The notes under the pieces are model-generated. The model was not told where the DNA came from, ran no database searches, and saw only the letters and a list, made by a program, of their open reading frames with translations. Positions 44,101 through 56,100 of a DNA stretch of 64,000 nucleotides are shown here, piece after piece. The first letter of the stretch is position 1. Each line of letters starts with the position of its first letter. The translations under genes were made by a program, and so were the position numbers. Source of the stretch: Lutjanus erythropterus (taxonomy: Eukaryota; Chordata; Actinopteri; Lutjaniformes; Lutjanidae); assembly GCA_020091685.1 (NCBI GenBank), contig CM034595.1, positions 7,029,132-7,093,131 of the forward strand, in the 5' to 3' direction.

Positions 44101-47100
44101 AAATGTATATACTATGTCTATATCTACACTGTAAAAATGAAAAAGTTGAGAAAATGATCTCAACTAAAAAATGTTTTAAAGTTTATTTCAAAACCGAAGA
44201 GTTTGGGTTGGGCTCAAAATTCAAAAATCTGGTGTAGCATGTTGTCATCTCAGCTATTTTTTATTTTATTTTTTACAGTGTATATGTATGCTTGTTTCTT
44301 TATTCCAATGCTTTATTATTTACTTCTTGCATTTGTCCCTAATCTTGCTTTGTTTTTAATTCTTCTGACTATGGAAAGCACTTTGTGCTTGTTGCTGAAA
44401 AAGTGCTCTATAAATAAATCTTATTATCATCTATTTTGTCATTCTTTTTATTCACAATGGAGCCATCACTTCCCTGTTAATGACCTTTTCATTTGAACCT
44501 GTAATGTGAAGCACTTTGTAAAGTGTGTTTCAGTAGGATATGAATCGTTGCTCATCCTTCTGACGTTTCCTAATGATGACTGAGATATCACCCCTGTGAT
44601 GTTCACAGGTACATATGGTGAAATATTGGTACAGGAGCTATAAATAACCACGGGCATGTATAATGACAGCTGTTCTGACGCTGTTGGAGAACCTCACTGA
44701 TGTGACAATCTGTTAAATTGCTTTTCTTCTTTGCATCTCATTGACAGGTCTGATGAGTGGAGGGGGCACAGGTATCCATATGCAAACAGATGTTTGCAGG
44801 GTTCTACATCCATTTATGGCTAATTGTGTAAGAGTTAAAATGAAGCCTGTGCATGTGAACCTGGTTCCACATTTATTGAGATGAATGCCTGCCCACTGGG
44901 AGCAGGCTGAACATCTGGTCCCTGGAAATGCTGCCTGCAGTTTCCATTGAAAACTGCTGTATGGCTGAGTGCAGTGTTCTTGAGAAATGTGCACCAGATC
45001 GACTTTACACTCGACACAGCCTTGAGTCCTCAACGATACAGCCGTCGAGTGTGAAGTCGACCGGGTGAACGGTTCTTCAGATATGTCAAGGACAGTTATA
45101 CACACAGACATTCCTTCTTTTATAGCTAGATGATGCTGCAACAACACCATCTATTGGCCTAATGGAACCAAATACGTCAGGTTCACTCAGACATCATATC
45201 CACATATGTTCACTAAATATGGTTTCAAAGTCTTGAGACATATGACATTTTTTGTAATATGATGCCTGCCAACAGCATTTAAATGTTCAAAGTCATTTCT
45301 GCCGCTAGAATCCCCTTTCATATTAAAATAATAACAAAAGACTGACTTTAATGATGTCACAAAGTAGCATGGTATCATGGGAAAACAACCACCATAGCTG
45401 ATGAAAATCTCTCTGACATACTCAGGCAGATATAAGTTTTATGGATGAGGTAATAACAAAGTTTTATTCATGTTATGTTTAGCCACATTCGCTGACTTCC
45501 TTCCTCATACTGTTTTCCTGGAAGTTATAGCAACTAGCAAGCAACAGCTAGCAAATGCACTGTTACCTTCAATAAAATACTTGTTGGAACCATTTAGTAT
45601 AATGTAAGTAAACAACTCAGCAAAATATAAATCATATGTCTGGTGGTTTTAGACATTTTGATGTGGAAATGTTACATAGAGCATAAAGCAACTAAACTTT
45701 GAGGGCCAGCTTTCACAAATATGTAGGAAATATCAGAAATCTGAAAAAATAACTTTTCCCAGCTTGGTCCGAATATGTTCTGAACCCAGTTTGGAGACAA
45801 AATTTGGAGAAGGTGAGGTAGTCAGAAATCAGATTTGAACAAAATTCAAAATGGCAAAAAAACAATCTAAACAGGCTTGGCTTATATGGATAGATTCATC
45901 GAGACCTAATTTAAATGTTGCAGGCCAAAATGTACAATTACAATATGTGAAGATACGTCTAGATATGTGAAGGACATCCAGACTTTCAAAGTTTTATAAA
46001 TCTGATAAACAGAATGACAGATGTCTGTCTTTGTGTGTACACAGTTTTAGTTGTGAATCAGAGTTTTATCTGTCTGGTCCTTGGAGGTGGATGTTGTTTT
46101 CTTCGGTGACAGAGTTCATTCAGTTCAGTCAACATACACAACATGATGCTGCTACAGTCAATAAATAACTGTGCAGAAGTTTGTACTCTACAGATCTACA
46201 GATAGACTGGTGCAGACGATAATCCTTAAATGACAAACTATTGTTTTTGTTGTTGTTAAATAGTTTCTTAGTCATGTGCCACCAAAAAAAAAAAAAACAC
46301 ATGAAATCATTTATTTATTTAATCACCCATCCTTGAGAATTGGGACAGATCATGTCCTCCCAAACAAAACATTTGAAAATTATTAATACAAAACTGTTCA
46401 AACACTGGTAAACTTTCTATTTTTAGACAAATTCATGAAATAATATTTCTATCAGATGTGTCTCAACCATAACACGTCGACTCTGTAGTCCTTCTAAATC
46501 AAAGCTATCTAGTTGCAATTTTTTGACTCACATTGCAAAATGATTTTCCATATTAGAAGGAATGCTAAATTTTACATTATTATTCTCATTTTCATTTAAA
46601 ACATATCATTATAGTGTGACTTTTGCAAGGAACTGTACCAAACAAAGATGCTGTCTTAAGTCTGTAAAAATATGTGTAGGACATCTCTGCAGCTTGATAT
46701 TTAATTTAGAATAGCACTTTGACACACATTTTTCATCATCAAAGCTAAATAAATGATTGTTTTAAAATATATATTTTGCATTAAGAGAACTCTGAGCAAC
46801 TTAAAAAAATAAAATAAAAACACTGCTCACTACAACTATGCTTTGAAATGAAAAAAATGTAAACTAATAAATGAAGTTAAATCACCAGGAAGTTGGCCTG
46901 TTACAAGGTTCAATAGCCAAGAGTTTGGTCTTTCTAGCATAATTAAAGAATGAGCAAATTAATTATATGTACGCTTAAATCTAGCCAATCCTGTGCTTAT
47001 GAAGGCTGTTTAACGTCTCTGTTTGACTCTAATGAAGATATTTCGTCTGTCACTTCATGAAACTGATTGGAGAAACATCATGCGCTTGACTTTTCTCGAC

Positions 47101-50100
47101 TCTGAGCAGACTGCTGTAACTCAGTCACTGATGTGCTGTGTGTTTGAAAGTCTCTCTTGCTGACTGAACAGAATCTGGTACCTCCAGCGTAGAACTGAGG
47201 ACACATATTGTGGTGAGGTTCTGCTCACAGGCAGACATCAAAGACAGGAGGGGAGAGACACACTCATGGCTCAGATGTCTTCTTTTTGCATGCACTAAAT
47301 ATCAGCATCTCTCTGATATATATATATATAGTAACTAGGACAGGTGTTGCAAATGAGACTTCCCAGGGCAATCGACCTGAATCCACCACGGAGCATACAC
47401 TAAGAGCACAAACACAGCAAAAAATCTAAGCACAGGAAGAAACACAAAATACTAATCTATCTGAGCTGCATGTACAATGTAAAAAATGTGTAAAATGAAG
47501 CCAAGTTGGCTGTTTGGTTGACTGACAACAGACAGACAGCGATGCCAGGAGACAAGCTGACAATGTCAGTGGTCCAACACTGACTGGAGAGACGTCACAC
47601 TCAAACACAACACCGGCTATCAATTGCTTAAGCTGTCTGCAACTTTTCTAAAGCCCCATCGTGCTGTTAAGGTTGTATTTAACTCGCTGACGTGGCTTCA
47701 AGAGTTTTTGAGTCATCTGTCATCTTCCATTAGAGAAAATGAGGATGTAGCCAGCGTCAGATTGCAGCAGACTGTCAAAACGCACAGTAACGGCTAGTCC
47801 TGTAACAAGCAGTGTGATGTGTAGTTTTCTCTACGCACAGTTCAGTTACTTTTTTTTTTTTCTTCCACAATCTGTTTATTAATATAAACAAATAAATGAC
47901 AACAATACAAACAATACAGTAACATTTGGACGGTACAATATTGACAAAGCAAAAGTGCATGTAAAGACCAAAATAAAACCACGCGAATCCAGGACAAGAC
48001 AAGAACTAAGCAATACTAAAATGATAATAATAATCCTATAATTCCTATAATTCCAGATTGACACAATTAAGGATTTCTTTTATCCATACTGTATGTGATG
48101 GGGCTGTTGAAGATTTCCACTTAAACAGTATCAAGCGTCTGGCTAGTAGGGTGACAAAGGCTATAAAGGCTGCCTCTAGGGAGGAGAGTGGCATCAAAGG
48201 TAAGGATACACCAAATAGTGCAGTCATAGCATTAAGTTTAATCAGTTTCCCAGTAACCTTGGACAATGACCTGAAGATTTCCTCCCAATAAGATTGCAAA
48301 GAGGAACAAGACCAAAACATGTGAACATGGCTCGCTGGAGCTTGGTGACACCTGTCACATGTTGGGTCCACAGCTTTATAAATTCAAGAGAGCCTAACCT
48401 TTGTAAGGTGGGTGCGATGCACAACTTTACACTGGATCAGTCCATGTTTTGCTCAGATAGATGATTTATGTACTTTATCAAGGGCATCCTCCCAGAGTTC
48501 CTCAGTAGTCTCCTCTCAGAGATCTGCCTCCCAGAGTGATTTAATGGAATTTAAGGAAACCAGATGTAAGGAATGAATCTGAGCGTAAAAATGTGACATC
48601 ATTCCTTTCAGAGCTGATGTTGGTTTAAGGAATGTGTTCAATAGTGATTCAACAGGTAGACTGGGAAACATTCAGTTACTAGTTTAACTACAATTTGCAA
48701 TAGTTGTGTGGTAGTTTAACTACATTCAAATCTCAGTAAATTTATCAGAATTTATTTTTCATTGTTGAGAACGCGTGACAAACATAAGAATGACAAAGAC
48801 AGACATAATGAACACACATTACATACAGACAGTAACACAAAGGACTTACACTGATGATGTAGCTAAGACTCTGGGAGTAGTGATGTTGAGATCAACTTAG
48901 ATGGTCAAGACTGTGTATGAGTGAGTGGGTATGTGTGTGTGCATGTTTGTAAGAGAGGCAGTGATCAGTATGTACTGATCCACAGAGTATATTTGGGGAC
49001 GGTAGGAAAAATAAATAAATAAATGAATACATAAATAAACAAAAATAAATTAATATTTTCTATAATCATCAATGTGTGACATAACACGTGATGAAATTAG
49101 TGAGACATATTTAATATTGAAAATCTTCATGATATTACATTATTAGAAAAAACATTATGATGAGGGAAAAAAGCACAATATAATACGATAATATGCATTA
49201 GAGGTAAGAGTAATTAATAACATGGTGATGAGGGGTGAGGTCAGACCGGAGGGGGAATCAGGCCGTCCACACCAGGGGCCCCTGCAACATGTCTAGAAGC
49301 CCCCACAGGAGACAAGAGGGGCAGGTCAGTGAGTGCTAAGTACAAGTACTTACATTTGGGTACTTGTTGATACTGTGTACTGATATGAGTACTTAATAAT
49401 GCTATTATACAGTTCTTACAATAACTCTAAAAACAGGTTTATGTTTGTTTTCATCAGTTGTTCCTCACTTTCTTACTCTAACAAATTGTTGTTGCTGTTT
49501 CCCACTGCTCAGATTCTTCGGCCCATCTCACACTCCATTGTCCCCTCACTCGAGATCAAGACCCCAAGATACTTAAACTCCCTCACTTGGGGTAAGGACT
49601 CATTCCCTACTTGGACTAGACAACCCATCGGTTTCCTGCTGAGAACCACGGCGTTAGAGTTAGAGGTGTTGATCCTCATCCCAGCCGCTTCACACTCAGA
49701 TGCAAACTGATCCAGTGAGCGCTGGAGGTCACAGACTGATGATGCCATGAGAACCACATCATCTGCAAAAAGCAGCTTTGCAATCCTCAGGCCACCGAAC
49801 TGCATGGTATCGTGTTCGCTCTACTGCACTGTTGTGATGAAAAGAGAACTTAGCCGGAAGGCGAAGCTCTCGAGCTACTGGTCAGTCTTCATTCCTACTC
49901 TCACCTATGGTCATGAAGGGTGGGTCATAACCGAAAGAACGAGATCGCGGGTACAAGCGGCCGAAATGGGTTTTCTCAGGAGGGTGGCTGGCATCTCCTT
50001 TAGGGATAGGGTGAGAAGCTCAGTCATCCGTGAGGACCTCGGAGTAGAGCCACTGCTCCTTTGCGTAGAAAGGAGCCAGTTGAGGTGGTTCAGGCATCTC

Positions 50101-53100
50101 GTAAGGATGCCACCTGGTTGCCTCCCTAGGGAGGTGATCCAGGCACGCCCAGCTGGGAGGAGGCCACAGGACAAACTGAGGACTAGGTGGAGGGATTATA
50201 TCTCCAGCCTGGCCTGGGAGTGCCTCGGGATCCCCCAGTCAGAGCTGGTTAATGTAGCTGGGGAACGGGATGTCTGGGGTCCCCTGCTGGAACTGTTACC
50301 TCTGCGACCTGATTTTGGATAAGCGGTTGAAGATGGATGTATATTTCAGTAGGAATAATTCCACATTATTTGCAGAGCTGAGTTTATTGTTACTGTTGGA
50401 TAACATTGAGGATAACAAGTGGCAGCCAAGAAAAGAGGCTAAGCTTTAGCAAACTCCTTGAACTCTGTGCCGTGTTGGTTCTTTACATGTTTTATCACAA
50501 TCCTTGTGTTATAGCTGCTTTTTTTTGTGACGTGGTATCAGGTGTGGTGGTCTTGTAGTAGTGTTATGAGTATGAGTATGAGTACATGAGCACAATTATC
50601 AGACCGATATCCAATACTGGTATCAGTGTCAGTGCATTCCTAACACTGGGTCATGTGGTTCATTCATTCATTCATTTTCTGTAACCACTTATTCCGTGAG
50701 GGTCGCGGGCTGCTGGAGTCTATCCCAGCTGACATTGGGTGAGAGGCGGGGTTCACCCTGGACAAGTCGCCAGTTCATCGCAGGGCTGACACATACACAG
50801 ACAACCACTCACACTCACATTCACACCTACGGGCAATTTTGTGTCACCAATTAACCTAGCATGCATGTCTTTGGACTGTGGGAGGAAGCCGGAGAACCTG
50901 GAGAGAACCCACGCAGACACGGGGAGAACATGCAAACTCCGCACAGAAAGGCCCTGCCCCAGCCGGGGAGCTGGGGGATCAAACTCAGGACCTTCTAGCT
51001 GTGAGGCGGCAGTGCTAACCACTGCACCACCGTCCCGTCTTTTGCCGCACTGTCATGTAGTTTATGTAGTTAATTACAAACTACATTCTAAAACTACTCT
51101 CTGACATTTGACTTTTTTTGCCATACACTATGGCACAGTGGCACAGTTCACTGGCCACAGATGTCATGTAATGACAATCACCTGCTATTTCATTAAAATC
51201 AACTGTGATTTCCGATCAAGATGTCTGAGAACAAACATTATGGAATTTCCCTAGAAATATAGTATTTACCTGATGCCACCTCAACAACTGCTCCCTCTCA
51301 TCTCTTAAAATACATCCTTGAGCTGCCCTTGGAGAAGACTGGTCTGCCCAAGTCACTACTAGCAAGAGGCCAACTTTTGGAGCTAGTGCAAGCTACTTTT
51401 GTTGCAAAAGATTTTGCAACACTGACTAAACCCAAGAGTTGTTGAGACATTTCAGAAACAAAGTGGTAAACCATCAGACTAACAGGCGGACATCACTAAC
51501 CCTGGAGCCACACTGTGAGCAGAGATACAAAGGAGGGGAAAGATGTACACCCGTGACTCGGATGCATTCATTTTATTCAGTTATAAATATTGTTTTGGGA
51601 TCTCATTGACATATCTAGGACGAGCGTTTCAAATGAGAGTCAGGGCATCAACTTGAATCCACCATAGAGCATACACTAACAAGCACAAACTAAAATATAG
51701 CCTACAGAGTAAAAAAAATCTAAATATAAGCTATCATTAACCCTCTAGTCACCAGCAGAATGATGCTGCAGTTCACTGAGAATCCTCGCTTTAATGACAA
51801 TTTTCCTACTCAAGCCAAACAAACAGCTCTGTCTCAAAAACAGGAAGAAACTGACAATTACAAGTTGATTTCATTTAAAAAAAACATAATTTCCCCTTTA
51901 ATTTGATACCACTTGTGCTTTTTTAGACCAACATGTTTCTAAAAACACCACACAAAACAACAAGTACCACTAAAACTACTTTAATTAGTTGTGATGGAAT
52001 GAATCTCAGTCTGCCTGAAAGAAGAGAAAGTAACTTCAGGTCAGTTTTATGACAATTATGATCCACAACATTTCTCTGTTTGCTTCCTGAGTCAACAATC
52101 AGTCTGACAACAACAGATCATCACTGGATAAGACTGAACTTTCAAAATAAAAAAGAAATGTAAGGCTGCAACTTGACTATTTTCATAGTCAATTAATCAG
52201 TTGATTGTGTTATTGATTGATCAATTAAAAGTTGTTTGGTCAATAAAATGTCAGAAAATGGTGAAAAATGTTGATCAGTGTTTCCCAACGTCCAAGATGA
52301 CGTCCTCAACTGCCTTCTTCCCATAGTGCATCCTGGTGCCATGCGTTCCCCAGGTAAGCGATGCACACGCACCCGGCCATCCACGTGATGTAAAAGAAAA
52401 CATGATTCATCAGACCAGACCACCTTCTTCCATTGCTCTGTGGTCCAGTTCTGATGCTCACGTCTTCATTGTTGGTGCTTTCAGTGGTGCACAGGGGTCA
52501 ACATGGACACCCTGACTGGTCTGCAGCTATGCATACGGGTAAATAGTATGAAATGCACTCTTGCTAGCAATATTTGTTTTCTTGTGTAATTACTACTTAT
52601 CACAAGGACCTCGAATGAATTTAATAAAAGGTATTAAAGTTTTGTGTAAAGCAACAATAAAACACAGAAAAATGTCTTAGTAACCACCCAGCCAAATTTG
52701 AATGATTTAAAAAAATACTAAGTATATAAAATTAGGTCTCAAAATCATGAAAAAATGAAACACTGCTCTGAAACACTGTGGGTGTGTCCACTCCACTGTC
52801 TCAGTGTCAAGCACCACTACAACCTGAAACCATCTAAAACATGGACGCTCCTTCTAGCAGCTTTATTGGACATGTCCAGACCTGTTTGAGACAGCAGAGC
52901 CAGAAGACGGTGACAGGATGGTATTTTTTTTTTCTTCTGTGTCAGGTTGTTGGAACTGAAGTGAACTGCTGGGCTGAGTTGTAGTGTTGGGGAACCGTGG
53001 CTCCAGTAGGCCACCGAGCCATGTTTCACGTCTGCCCAAAAAATCCTGAACAAAGAAATCTTGAAGAACATTTTAATGGTCTAACTCGACAATTTAGTAC

Positions 53101-56100
53101 TACATGTTTCTCAGTGTTTTCTCATCTTTTCAGCAGCTATTGCAGAATGTGTTTAGATTGCACAGTTTTAAGTGTATTTTTTGGCCATAATGGGAGTTAT
53201 TGCTATATTGACATGTATGATTCCAGTGAATCATTTCCAGTAATAAACATGTTATCTTCACTTAAAGACTATTTTTACAGAGGAGGACAGAGGACTGACA
53301 CAGAGCTCTGTCACATGGTGCAACAACCTGAATCACCTGAAGTTTAGTATCAGCGAAACCAATGAGCTGCTGGTGGACTACAATGCTTCTAATATAATGC
53401 TGTGCACAGAAGCAACAAACTGTAAAACATGGATTCTTCACGTCTTCAGCCCGGCTGCAGCACAACTGATCTGTACGATCAGCACAGTTTCAAGGTGGGT
53501 CAAGATTAGTGTCACCAATTCAGTATCTGACAAACTGTGACAATAATAATGGCCAGAAAATCTTTTTTGCGGAACTTTGTCACTATGAAGTTGCCCTTTT
53601 GGATATGAAATTTCATCACTTCATCATGTTATACTATTGGACATTTGGAATTTTGTCCTAAAATAGCATGTGAAACCTTGAGTTATGGCCAAAACATGTT
53701 TTGTGAGGTCATACTGACCTTTGACCACCAAAATCTCATAAGTTTATTCTTAAGTCCAAGTGGATGTTTGTGCTGAATTTGAAGAAATTCCCTCAAGGTG
53801 TGAGATAATTCATTCACATTCATAAGAACGTAATGGATAGACAACCTGAAAACAGAGTGCTTCCCACCACAGCTGTTGCCAGTCTGGAGGCAACACAAAG
53901 CGAATGTGTAGGATTTAGTGCAAACATTTTGACTAATCTCCCCTTACAAATGTCTAGGAGAACCTATGGTGGCTGCAAAACTTGTGAAAATTCAGAAGGC
54001 TGTATTGAAACAAGGCTGTAGAAACATGGCGATGCAACATGGTGACCTCAGAGGAAGAGGACCCGTGCCCTTTGTAGATATAAAGAACTCATTCAAACAG
54101 CTTAATTGCACCAGGTGCAGCTAGGGATGTCCCGATACACTTCCGATACGATACTGATATTGCAGCCTTGAGTATTGGCCGATACCGATATCGATCCGAT
54201 ATGATATCAGCACGAATCATACATAATTTTATTACTTATTTTGTAGTGTGGAATGTTAGAAAAGGCTTGATCAAGTGATGTAACTCAAACAGAGAACAAT
54301 AGTCAGCAACCAGAGTCACCTATGGATAGAAGTGCTGGAGTGGAAAATGGACTGCTTATCGGAGCGCTTGTATCGGAGATTTTAGATGCAGTCCGATAAA
54401 ATCCGATACTCGTTTTTTGGCTGATATCGGACCAATATCCGATATCAATATCAGATCGGGACACCCCTAGGTGCAGCTGTGTTGCATTGCAGCTGCACTG
54501 GAGCTGATCGCAGCCATTCTACACAAAGCTTGTGATTGCACCAGCAGCACCTCGGCGCGTCCCAGAAGCGGCTCTCCGCTCTGCTTCAAATATGCGCCAA
54601 GTCTATTTTTAATGGATGCCACATCAGTTAGCACAGAGCAGATCAAATGGTCAAGAAGTCAGACACAGAAAAAGCAGACAGAATCCAATTAATTTTCAAA
54701 ACTAAATAAATAAATAAATAAATAAATAGATAAAATAAAAGACCCCACGCAAGACTCACGATCATAAAGACAGACAGAAAAGACTATTCAACCACGTAGC
54801 CTGTTAATCCATGGTAGAAACACAAAGAACAAGGAAGGAGGACCTAATCAACAAAATCTGAGCAAGTAAACAAAATCAGGCGAGCAAAACACTCTGCTGC
54901 CACTTCTGAAACACTGCTGGAGGGGCTTGCAACCATGTGGAGGACAGATCAGAGTCCTGCATTAAATATAGATAATATCATGCAACATGTTACAGCAAAA
55001 TAATTCTGCGTTGTCCAAAATGTCTAGATATAAAATATTATACATAAATGCACTGATGTGGTTTCATGTTTTTAAACTTCATGGTTGATAGTTGGATGAT
55101 ATCTCATACAATTTGCAATGTAATGTGATTGGAGATATTCATGAAATTATTTTATAACATCATTACTTGTTATTACGTGGCTTTGTTAAACACTCGATTC
55201 TGATTGGTCAATTACAACATTCTAAGGTCTGTTATTTCTTCATGACAGATTATGGAGAGCAGGTCATTTCTATGGATGCAGTTCTCATCACAGATTCTGG
55301 AGAAGCAAAAAGATGATTTTTAAATCTATAAAATCATGTAAAAATGGATATTTTGTATCAAATTATTGATTTTTTTTGGTAGGTAACCATGTTACAAGCA
55401 GAATACTGTACAGCGAGCAGATCAATCTTGTGAAATTAATCTTGACAGGGTGATGCAGTCCCGACACGAAGCGGACATTGTCCCTCATGTATCACCAAGA
55501 AATACGGTTATGTGTTTCTAATGTAGCCTCACTGCCACATCTCTCAGTTATTCTCCTCTCTTCTTGTCCCACTAATGTGTGACCCACATAGCTCAGCTGT
55601 GAAACTTTGTAAAATTGTATGAAGCGTCTTTTGAAGCACTGGTGACATTTGAAGCCTGAGACGTCACCAGTCTTAGTGATATTCGTCATTCAGCATGAGC
55701 TGTATTGAAACAGCGCGCCTCTAAGGAGTCAAACGAACTTTGAAGCTTTGCTATCATCTGCCCATCTCTAGATCATAGAAAGATATGACTTATTTTAAAG
55801 GTTAAATAAGTGTAAAAAACGTAACATTTAGTGAACTCCATAAGACATCAAATCTTCCTTCTGGTGGAGATGACGTCTACATCTAATAAAAACTGAATCA
55901 CTAGAAGGTTGGCCCGTTACAAACCCCCTCTCCTGAAGAATGAGTGATAAACTCATGATGCTAGTCCACACATGACTGACACATGATTCCTTATCTGACA
56001 GTTTCTGCCTGAAGACATCCTGTGAGATTGGTTTACTTGACTGTATTCAGATGTCTAAATAAAACTTTCCATCTGACAGTGGTACGAGTACAGCAGGGCA

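Larger units (their letters stand above)
42480..44430 (+). mobile_element. decayed L2-like LINE, interrupted by MITEs
   Basis: Reverse-transcriptase remnants read in order on the + strand with frame breaks: GIPQGSILG near 42500, a YADDTQLYLSFKP-like stretch near 42605-42645, NAAARQLSKAKPYSHIT near 43427-43478, LHWLSVSFRK near 43497, and QLWSSLPLSITSGG-type sequence near 43882. It ends ctttgtgcttgttgctgaaa...tctataaataaa, a typical L2/Rex1-like 3' end. Non-LINE inserts sit at about 42833-43240 and 43554-43726. Confidence 0.7.
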
